Positions 31,805 to 38,871 of a DNA stretch of 38,871 nucleotides are shown one piece after another; the stretch's first letter is position 1, and the number at the start of each line of letters is the position of its first letter. The translations under genes were made by a program, and so were the position numbers. Origin of the DNA: an uncultured Saprospiraceae bacterium (GTDB lineage Bacteria; Bacteroidota; Bacteroidia; Chitinophagales; Saprospiraceae); NCBI GenBank assembly GCA_937872385.1, contig CALMSO010000112.1, forward strand, positions 1-38,871, in the 5' to 3' direction. Under the pieces are notes generated by a model, which was given only the letters and a program-made list of their open reading frames with translations, was not told the origin of the DNA and made no database searches.

Positions 31805-34800
31805 ATGAAAAACGCATACTGTATTTTTCCGGGTAAGTTATGCGCTTTATTTACCTGTTTATTATGCGCCAATATTTTGAACGCCCAGTTGCGTTTCAGC
31901 GAATTATCTCCCGATTCGGGTAATAATGACGGCACCAACGACGGGATTGTAGAACTTATTAACATCGGTAATACGCCTTATGATGCTGGCTGTTATGTAA
32001 TTTCCAACTCCGAATGGTTAGTGGTATTACCACCTGGCACGATTATTCAGCCTGGTGCGGTGTTTTTAATCGCTTGCAGCGAAGGACAAAATACCGGCAC
32101 TAATCCTAATCCGATACCTGGTTCCGGTTTGGCTTGTGCCACCTGCGATTTTCCGAATCTGCCCATAGATTTTGATGTTTGCGACCCCGCCAACGCCAAT
32201 TTTATTAACTGGGCTGCTACTGGCTTTACCATTGATAATCAATCGAATACAGATGGCGACCAAATTGTATTATTTAGTCCGGACGGTACTATTATACAAG
32301 CAGCTAAATGGAATGGTGGCGCTACCAGCGTATTCGATAATACGGCGGTGCAAAGCGGCCCTTACACCCTCGGCACACCGGGTACAGGCGGCGCAGGCTT
32401 GTCGTCGGCACAATTGCCCAATGCCTTGCTGCCCGGCGGGCTGTGTTATGATGCGAATGTAATGTATATCATGCCAATGATTACCGACCCCGTCTATGAA
32501 GACCTGAGCAGCGTGCCCAATCCTGGCGGCAAGGCCATCAACGCGGGTGCGCTGCAAGGCTGCAACTCAAGCTACATCTACGATCCGGCTACCGATAGCT
32601 GGCGCAAAACGGATTATCCGACGCCGGGTTTACCTAATGATACGCCTGCTTATCAGTATAGCTTTTCTGCACCGCTGATGCAATGCGCACATAATATTGA
32701 GTCGGTTATTATTACACTCGAAGTAAATAACTGGCAAGCCGTTACACCCGACGTACTCAATGCCAAAGGTGGCGTGGGTTCGTTTGTAAGTTTTGATGGC
32801 GGCACTACGACCATTCCTTGGGACACCTACGCGCGCAATGATGCGATCGGCGTCACCACTTTGACTTACACTTTTATGCCTTCCGGCAATGGGGTGCTGA
32901 GCTTGGTTTGGAACGATGACAACAGCTCGGCCCTTGCTTCCACGCCTACTGGGTCGAACTCGACGACGGCTGTAGTGCGCAATACTACACCCAGCGATTG
33001 TTATACCATTGAACAATATAATATAAGGATTATTGAAAATATGATGGTGTCCCAAACCGATATTACATGTCCGGCAGATTTTATGATGGGAACGATTAAC
33101 GTGGGTGCACTGACCACCGGCGGGCTACATATTTTTTATGAATTATTTGATAATGGCGTATCACAAGCACTCAATAACACCGGTATTTTTAGCGTCCCGA
33201 ATGACTTTAACGGCCCGATTACGGTAGTGGTTAATGATGCCTCCGGCTGTAGCAATCCGGCTATTATACAAGTAAATAACAACTGCCGACAAGCGCCAAT
33301 TTGTCCGGATAATCTTGCGTATGATGCCTGCACGACGCCCGCCGGGGCCACTTGCCCAGGTGATATTATAATGCTCGGACTAAATGCTGACGACCTGCCC
33401 GTTGGCGGTATTATAGAATGGGTACAATTAAATAATCCAGATGATGATCCATATCATAATGGTAATGTAATTGCTACGCAAAATATTATACAAACCATTA
33501 GTAGCCCCGACTGCCCCGCAGATGGCGCGCAAGTAGTAATCAATCGCATTATTATTCGTCCGGCTATGAACGATGGCGGCGGCGGCGATGAATATTTTCA
33601 ATTGGTGAACCTGGGGCCCTGCTCGGCGGATATTTCCGGCTATCGGTTTACCTATGGTAGCAGTGGTTTTGGCTCGGTTTTTACACAAACGGTGGCCGCT
33701 AATACGATTCTGGCTTGCGGCGAATTTTATTCTGCCAATTCTAATGTAGCTTTTAGCAACAGCAACGGCGGCTTTTGGCTCGTCAATAGCGCTAATGAAG
33801 TGATCCAATCCATTGGCTACGGTAGCGGCTCTACTGGCGGCATGAGCGGCGGCATTACCTATCCGGCTACCACCGGCAATTTGGGCTTCACAAGCAGCAA
33901 TCGCGGCATTTATCGAAATGCTTCTTGCGTGTATGCGGCTTCCAACGTTGAGATTCCATTCGGCGGCAGCAGCCCCAATAGCCCGGAAACGGGTGGCCAA
34001 TGTCCAGCCAATTGCAGCGGCACAGCGGTGACTACACTGGAGCCAGCCTGCGCTACCCACACCATCCCGGCAGACGCCTGCAACAGCACCCTGCACGTGC
34101 GCCCGCGCATTGCACCAGTGGATGCAAGTTGCAATAACCCAACGCTGGCGGCGCGCAGCTACACCATCACCTGCCCAATAGCCACGCTGAGCGGCGGCGA
34201 CATAGCCTGTGCGGGCAGTTCGGTTCCATTGACGATTGATTTTGACAATTATGCTGGGAACCCAAGTTTTACTATCGAATACACGATTGATGGTCAGCCC
34301 CAAACGCCGATTATGACGATGGATGATCCTTACATTCTAAATGCTGCAACTGCCGGTGAATACATTTTGACAAGCGTTGCTGTAAATGGTGACAACTGCA
34401 CGGCGACGGCCAGCGGCTCGGCGATTGTACAAATCAATGAGAACCCGATGGCTACGCTTTCCGGTACGATTGACGAAGTGTGCATTGACGGTTTTGCCAA
34501 TATTCCGCTCACCATTGGACAGGGAACGTTGCCAATGATCATTACCTACGATCTTGATGGCGGCACCCCGCAAATGGTTGAAATTTTTAGTGCCCAGCTT
34601 AATATTGCAACGAATGGATTAGATGCCAATGAAACCTACACCATTAATATTATAGCTATAATAGATGACAATGGCTGCGTGGGTACGGCTTCCGGCTCGG
34701 CAATTATCAACACGATTAACTGTAGCTTTATCTGCCCTACAATCACGGCGCTGACCGCACCGGACGAAGTTTGTCTTGGCAATAATTTTGACATAGAAGC

Positions 34801-35455
34801 CACCGGCTTAGCCGATATGGCAATGACCGACAACAGCGAAGCCGATTTTGGCATTGCTTTTGTCTATTTTGCGGGTGCCACGCCTCCGGCCAATCCTTAC
34901 CTCGGTGGTACGCTGCTGGGAATGGTTGCGCACGCCGCGCTCGCGGGTACGTCACCCAATCAAACCGCATCATTACAAAATGTAAATATTAATACCGTCG
35001 GTACGTATCAGCTTTGCGCTATACTGAATGTCTCGCCCGACGAAGAAGACTGCCAACCATTTGTTTGTCAAACACTTACCGTTGCTGCTGCTCCCATAGT
35101 CGCATTGAACGAATCGCCCCGTGCCATTTGCTCAACCCAAAAGCTAAGCCTACAATTATTAGATGGCAGCATCACGCTCGATGGCCAGCCTTACACTGGC
35201 ACCTGGAGCATCCTCGAAGCGGATACCGACGGTACCTTCCTCGATGCCAACCTGACCGACCTCGGCACCACGGCAGCCTTTGGCGTAGCAGTATTTTACC
35301 AACCTGGCGATGCGGATGCCCAGCGCGGCTTTGTCACGCTGGTGCTCACCTCTGACGATCCGGACGGAGCCTGCCCGCCTGCCAGCGCAACTGCCAACGT
35401 GCGCGTTTTGCGCGTCAATTGTGGAAACTTCCCCTGGCCCGGCAGCGACAACTAA
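31805..35455 (+). CDS. Giant secreted protein with two lamin-tail domains and Ig-like repeats
   Basis: A 1216-residue exported protein. The signal peptide ends near LCANILNAQ|LRF. A first lamin-tail-like domain lies at about 27-135 (FSELSPDSGNNDGTNDGIVELINIG). A second lies at about 570-700 (INRIIIRPAMNDGGGGDEYFQLVNLG). Between them and after them are Cys-rich Ig-like modules. Two similar units begin with ATLSGGDIACAG (about 789) and ATLSGTIDEVCIDG (about 880), each about 85 residues. The protein ends RVLRVNCGNFPWPGSDN, without a recognisable type IX secretion sorting domain, so it may be truncated relative to family or need another route. A surface adhesive or structural role is likely. No enzyme domain was seen. 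A strong hairpin follows at 35461-35504. Confidence 0.85.
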   Translation: MKNAYCIFPGKLCALFTCLLCANILNAQLRFSELSPDSGNNDGTNDGIVELINIGNTPYDAGCYVISNSEWLVVLPPGTIIQPGAVFLIACSEGQNTGTNPNPIPGSGLACATCDFPNLPIDFDVCDPANANFINWAATGFTIDNQSNTDGDQIVLFSPDGTIIQAAKWNGGATSVFDNTAVQSGPYTLGTPGTGGAGLSSAQLPNALLPGGLCYDANVMYIMPMITDPVYEDLSSVPNPGGKAINAGALQGCNSSYIYDPATDSWRKTDYPTPGLPNDTPAYQYSFSAPLMQCAHNIESVIITLEVNNWQAVTPDVLNAKGGVGSFVSFDGGTTTIPWDTYARNDAIGVTTLTYTFMPSGNGVLSLVWNDDNSSALASTPTGSNSTTAVVRNTTPSDCYTIEQYNIRIIENMMVSQTDITCPADFMMGTINVGALTTGGLHIFYELFDNGVSQALNNTGIFSVPNDFNGPITVVVNDASGCSNPAIIQVNNNCRQAPICPDNLAYDACTTPAGATCPGDIIMLGLNADDLPVGGIIEWVQLNNPDDDPYHNGNVIATQNIIQTISSPDCPADGAQVVINRIIIRPAMNDGGGGDEYFQLVNLGPCSADISGYRFTYGSSGFGSVFTQTVAANTILACGEFYSANSNVAFSNSNGGFWLVNSANEVIQSIGYGSGSTGGMSGGITYPATTGNLGFTSSNRGIYRNASCVYAASNVEIPFGGSSPNSPETGGQCPANCSGTAVTTLEPACATHTIPADACNSTLHVRPRIAPVDASCNNPTLAARSYTITCPIATLSGGDIACAGSSVPLTIDFDNYAGNPSFTIEYTIDGQPQTPIMTMDDPYILNAATAGEYILTSVAVNGDNCTATASGSAIVQINENPMATLSGTIDEVCIDGFANIPLTIGQGTLPMIITYDLDGGTPQMVEIFSAQLNIATNGLDANETYTINIIAIIDDNGCVGTASGSAIINTINCSFICPTITALTAPDEVCLGNNFDIEATGLADMAMTDNSEADFGIAFVYFAGATPPANPYLGGTLLGMVAHAALAGTSPNQTASLQNVNINTVGTYQLCAILNVSPDEEDCQPFVCQTLTVAAAPIVALNESPRAICSTQKLSLQLLDGSITLDGQPYTGTWSILEADTDGTFLDANLTDLGTTAAFGVAVFYQPGDADAQRGFVTLVLTSDDPDGACPPASATANVRVLRVNCGNFPWPGSDN

Positions 35456-35460
35456 ACAGC

Positions 35461-35504
35461 GCGCAGCAAGGCTATCGAAAATTTTCCCGATGGCCTCGCT
35501 GCGC
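35461..35504 (+). terminator. Long hairpin at the 3' end of the lamin-tail gene
   Basis: GCGCAGC (35461-35467) pairs with GCTGCGC (35498-35504). After one mismatch, nine more pairs (AGGCTATCG with CGATGGCCT, one G-T) follow, leaving a 10-base loop. There is no immediate T run; T6 comes about 20 bases later. It is 6 nt past the stop codon, so it may end or protect the transcript. Confidence 0.6.
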
Positions 35505-35625
35505 TGCATGAACTGTATGTTAATTTTTTGATGAAAACAATCACTTAAACCTTTGTAAATCAATTTTTTATAGAAATTACAAAAGTTTTATCCGCGAAAA
35601 GCTTGAATTAAAAGGGGTTTGTCGC

Positions 35626-35633
35626 TATATTTG
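35626..35633 (+). promoter_or_regulatory. -7 box TATATTTG in the 565-base gap before the second giant gene
   Basis: TATATTTG matches TAnnTTTG. CTTG at 35602-35605 lies 20 bases upstream. If used for the gene starting at 36021 it gives an unusually long leader of about 380 nt that includes the duplicated leader segment below. Confidence 0.45.
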
Positions 35634-35740
35634 GGCTTATAAAGTGTTTACCCTTTTTCAAACAATTTCCAGCTGATTGTAGCGTGCTGTCACTCGCTGT
35701 GCAGATATAGTGCTACATGCTGTGTATTGGATAATTTGGA

Positions 35741-36030
35741 CGACGACCATAAAAGACGAAAAAGACGCTAACAAATCGTAATCAACATGAAAAATTGGAT
35801 GCCATAGCTTGCCATTTTTCTATTTCGGTCCACGAGGGTACACACTTTCAACTCACCTCAGCGACCTTTCCATGATTGTTAGTGATTTTCAGAAAGAAAA
35901 GTCCGTTTTATTATGGTCTTTGCGCGTAGCGTTTTTTTGCAAAAGCGCTGTCCAAAATTGATAAAAAGACGACCATTTTATTTCTGAATAATTGTAAAAA
36001 CCTAACAAGATCATAATCACATGGAAAAAT
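35741..36030 (+). repeat. Duplicated gene-start segment with a dead small frame
   Basis: 35741-35800 and 35967-36030 share the order GACGACCAT, then (C)TAACAA, ATC-TAATCA and an ATG followed by AAAAATT. In the second, the ATG (36021) opens the giant gene. In the first, the ATG at 35787 reads MKNWMP and then a TAG stop; past the stop the frame gives LAIFLF, as in a broken signal peptide. It looks like a decayed or truncated paralogous start. The rest of the gap 35456-36020 holds the hairpin and promoter box; I see no other gene. Confidence 0.5.
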
Positions 36031-38871
36031 TTTACCAAAGAAAATCTCTTAAAAGGCAGGTGCTATCCATAGCTTTATGCCTTTTCTCAGGGTTATTATT
36101 CTTATCAAAGACAAATGCCCAGGTGGCCGTACCCAATACGGCTTTCACGTATTCGCAGAATTTCAACACCTTAGAAATCTCCGGTACGCCTGCATGGAGC
36201 AACAATACCACCTTAAGTGGATGGTTTCTCTTTCGTCAACCTGCAAGTTCACCGGTAGCTATTACCACCTACATTGCAAGCACTGGCGGTTCCAATTCAG
36301 GTTCTTTTTATAGCTACGGCAATGCAGCGAGTACCGACCGTGCGCTGGGCGGCTTAGGTTCAGGTGGTGCCTATTTTGGTTCGCCTGCTGCCGGAGCAGT
36401 AGCTGGCTGGATTGCGGTGGCATTCACGAATAACACCGGTAGCACCATCAACAGCATCAACATCAGCTTTGATGGCGAACAATGGCGCAATGGCGGTAAT
36501 ACTGATGCCCAAACTATGGTGTTGGAGTATGGCATCGGCGCTACTTTTGGCGCTGTAGCCACTTGGACGGCACCCGGCGGCAATTTTGACTGGACCAGCC
36601 CGGTAACAGGGGCTTCCGGTACTGGCATAGACGGCAATGTGGCGGGTCTGGTAAGCAATCGTGGTGGCACGCTCAATATGCTCAACTGGGCAAATGGCGC
36701 AACCCTCTGGATTCGCTGGATCGAATTGAATGATCCGGGCAATGACCACGGCTTAGCTATTGATAACTTCAGTTTCTCGATCAATGCGGCTATGAGCGGC
36801 ACTGCCAGTCAGCTCACCTTCTTCGGTGTACCCGCCACCGTCGTAGAAGGCGAAACCTTCAATATCCAAGTATGCGCTACGGATGGCAATATGGCTGTAG
36901 CCACAGACTACGCTACTACTATCAACTTGGTGCAAAACATGGGGTTGAACAGTGCAACCATCATGCCTATGCCAATGATTGACCCCACTGGTGGCTGCGT
37001 GACCTATATGATCACCCCTGGCGCTGGCGATGACGTCATTCAATTCTTAGCAGCCAGTGGCAGCATCAATAACCCTCCTCTGCTCACGGGCTTCTCCCCG
37101 ACTATCCAAGTGACGGATCCCAAGTTAGCCATTGCCGACGACTGCTCGGTGTTGGTTGACTTCAATGGTTTTACTGGTTCGGGCTTTACGCCGAATCCGG
37201 CAGCAGGGCAACTGTCCTCCTTCCACTGGGCGGCCACCGGCTTTTCAGATGGCAATCTGGATTTTGGCGGTACGCGCACCACAGGTGATTTTGCACGCGG
37301 AACAACCGCTGGCGGCGTTAATACTGGTGGCATCTATGCGCTTAATTACACCGATGCAGCTAACCAAGCAAATACCGCCCTTTGGATACAGCCAGCAGGA
37401 ACTGATTTCACGCCAGGTAGCATCACGCTGCGCGTGTGCAACAACTCCGGTGCAACCATCCCGTCGCTTGGTATCGGTTTCGATTTTATTGTTCTGAATG
37501 ACCAAGACAGAAGTCAGAGTTTTGATTTAGGATATTCCTTTATGTACTCAATGGATGGTACTGGGTTTACCCCCCTCGTTGATGCTATGACGCCCGGCCC
37601 TCGTGACGAGATGGCTGAACTGATGGTATTGCATCAAGGAGCTTGCATTCCCAATGCCAATTTAGCCGACGGCGAATGTATCTTCTTGCGCTGGGAAAGT
37701 GATGACATAGATGGAATGGGTAACCGCGATGAATTTGGCATTGACAACATTCGTGTTTGTCCGGCACCGGTATTGGAAGCCGAAGTAGCTGCCGCTTGTA
37801 CTGATGACGACGAGCGTTTCAAATATAATATTGTAGTAAGCAGTATTGCTGGCGGTTTGGGTGCGCCCTATACCGTAGAGGTAGATGGTGAAGAAACACC
37901 CTACGAAGGCGGTGAACTGGTACTTGGCCCATTCGACCACTCGCTGCTTGACGGCGGCAATGGCGGCGTAGTGAAGCAAGTGATTATCAGAGATGCTTCG
38001 GGCATTCCTTTCAAAGTGAGCGTGGCAGAGGTTGTGTGCGGTTATCCGCAAGATTCGGCATTCTGCGACTGCGATGAAGATGGCGAAGTATGCGAGGATG
38101 CCGAGGATGAAGAATGCCGTTTGAATGCGGGCGCTATTCTGTCGCAGGCAGCACCCGGTACTTTTGAAGTGGATCACGCTTTCCAAGAATATATTCTGAC
38201 GCAAGGTGGCAATATTTTGCAGGTGAATAAAACCGGGCTTTTCTTCAATTTGCCCAATGGCAATTACAGCGTATATGCCATTAACTTCTGCAAAGATGAT
38301 GAAGACGCCATTCGTCCTTTCCTCGCGGTAGGGCAGCCAATACAGCCTTTAATTGACAATGTAGGTGTAGATGCGGAAGATGGGTTGGGTAGCCTGTGCT
38401 ACACGATTTGCGGTCCAGCAGATTATCGCGTTGGTTGCACTATTCTTGCAGAGGATGTTACCTGGACGCTGCCTTCCTGTAGCCGCGGCGAAACATTGTA
38501 CTACAATTTCAACCTGCTGGGTACTATCTGTGCTACGGACGATCTCGACCTTGATTTATTAGACATTGACTTCGGCGATTTGGAAGATAATTTGATTGAT
38601 AATCCGAATGCCCGTTTAGCTAGCCAACTGCCGGTACCACGTACCGAAGCTACAGGTGACAATGTTACTTTCGTAGAATATGCCCTCGAAATCACCCCGG
38701 ATGATGCCGGAATCTATCCTGTAACGATTCGTTTTAATGGCGCAAGTGTTACGATTAGAATCCAAATACTGGTACGCGAGCCGGAAACCGATTACCGCAA
38801 CCTAAGCTGCAATGCTGAAGTGAACGTGCGCTTGGATGAAAATTGTGAGGTCGAACTCAAGGCTTCTCAAT
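36021..38871 (+). CDS. Giant secreted protein, partial (5' part), Calx-beta-like and nuclease-associated modules
   Basis: The frame is open for 950 codons from the ATG at 36021 to the window end, with no stop. The signal peptide ends near LSKTNAQ|V (about residue 34). Residues 36-250 form a module (FTYSQNFNTLEISGTPAW, SGSFYSYGNAASTDRALGGL, DGEQWRNGG) that I know from the N termini of bacterial secreted nucleases and Calx-beta proteins. Residues about 257-360 resemble Calx-beta (SQLTFFGVPATVVEGETF). A second related module runs from about 372 to 580 (VLVDFNGFTGSGFTPNPAAGQLSSFHW to DEFGIDNIRVC). An acidic Cys-rich linker (about 680-705) follows, and the visible end (NVRLDENCEVEL) matches the start of repeats found in Saprospiria giant surface proteins. 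The C-terminal sorting signal would be outside the window. Confidence 0.85.
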   Translation, partial: MEKFYQRKSLKRQVLSIALCLFSGLLFLSKTNAQVAVPNTAFTYSQNFNTLEISGTPAWSNNTTLSGWFLFRQPASSPVAITTYIASTGGSNSGSFYSYGNAASTDRALGGLGSGGAYFGSPAAGAVAGWIAVAFTNNTGSTINSINISFDGEQWRNGGNTDAQTMVLEYGIGATFGAVATWTAPGGNFDWTSPVTGASGTGIDGNVAGLVSNRGGTLNMLNWANGATLWIRWIELNDPGNDHGLAIDNFSFSINAAMSGTASQLTFFGVPATVVEGETFNIQVCATDGNMAVATDYATTINLVQNMGLNSATIMPMPMIDPTGGCVTYMITPGAGDDVIQFLAASGSINNPPLLTGFSPTIQVTDPKLAIADDCSVLVDFNGFTGSGFTPNPAAGQLSSFHWAATGFSDGNLDFGGTRTTGDFARGTTAGGVNTGGIYALNYTDAANQANTALWIQPAGTDFTPGSITLRVCNNSGATIPSLGIGFDFIVLNDQDRSQSFDLGYSFMYSMDGTGFTPLVDAMTPGPRDEMAELMVLHQGACIPNANLADGECIFLRWESDDIDGMGNRDEFGIDNIRVCPAPVLEAEVAAACTDDDERFKYNIVVSSIAGGLGAPYTVEVDGEETPYEGGELVLGPFDHSLLDGGNGGVVKQVIIRDASGIPFKVSVAEVVCGYPQDSAFCDCDEDGEVCEDAEDEECRLNAGAILSQAAPGTFEVDHAFQEYILTQGGNILQVNKTGLFFNLPNGNYSVYAINFCKDDEDAIRPFLAVGQPIQPLIDNVGVDAEDGLGSLCYTICGPADYRVGCTILAEDVTWTLPSCSRGETLYYNFNLLGTICATDDLDLDLLDIDFGDLEDNLIDNPNARLASQLPVPRTEATGDNVTFVEYALEITPDDAGIYPVTIRFNGASVTIRIQILVREPETDYRNLSCNAEVNVRLDENCEVELKASQ

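Noticed and set aside
33428..34303. Minus-strand frame of 291 codons
   Set aside because: Antisense to the lamin-tail protein, with no signal peptide or recognised motif.

Overview
This window looks like a chromosomal segment of a member of Bacteroidota, most likely class Saprospiria (Saprospiraceae, Lewinella or Haliscomenobacter-like). That is an inference from several signs. Promoters fit the phylum's TAnnTTTG -7 box and Shine-Dalgarno sites are weak. There are Cys-rich giant secreted proteins, LVIVD and WG repeats, a YtxJ bacillithiol-pathway protein, a GH57/DUF3536 protein and an ECF sigma/anti-sigma-barrel pair. GC is moderate (about half) in most genes. I see no rRNA, tRNA, CRISPR array, prophage or insertion sequence.

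Layout. 1-4377: a repeat-rich leader and one very large multi-domain membrane protein (CoxE/vWA-like cytoplasmic part, five membrane segments, periplasmic carboxypeptidase-regulatory, WG-repeat and OmpA-like parts). 4383-9763: a minus-strand run holding, in transcription order, an LVIVD lipoprotein, a barrel protein, an ECF sigma factor, an anti-sigma factor fused to an outer-membrane-type barrel, and a class V aminotransferase. 9828-11423: an AT-rich orphan lipoprotein and pyruvate dehydrogenase E1 beta. 11882-15846 (plus): a tiny lipoprotein, ytxJ, mnmD, a small membrane protein, a polyprenyl diphosphate synthase and a membrane class III cyclase. 15868-18242 (minus): a conserved lipoprotein and a ComEA-like helix-hairpin-helix (HhH) protein. 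18413-23358 (plus): recR, a DUF2157 membrane protein and a two-subunit molybdenum hydroxylase. 23433-28147: GH57/DUF3536 enzyme (minus), an unrecognised HhH protein (plus), secG and a TPR protein (minus). 28348-38871 (plus): a LuxR-type response regulator, a FecA-like TonB receptor, a lamin-tail-domain secreted protein, and the first 950 codons of a second giant secreted protein that runs off the window.

How genes work together. The sigma and anti-sigma genes overlap and form a cell-surface signalling unit. The 2Fe-2S and molybdopterin subunits form one periplasmic enzyme. The TPR protein and secG are 2 nt apart. The tiny lipoprotein and ytxJ are also 2 nt apart. Most other neighbours are ordinary housekeeping genes.

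The least expected structure is a family of composite tandem repeats at five intergenic sites. They are built from octamers (GGTTGAGA / GGGGAATA type) and heptamers (nnTCTAn and TGTTCGC type). In the three complete copies they keep the same internal order relative to their own orientation. One copy runs into the 3' end of recR and encodes its last residues. No obvious defence system or mobile system is present. The best candidates for undescribed biology are this repeat family and the large vWA/WG/OmpA-like protein at the left edge.
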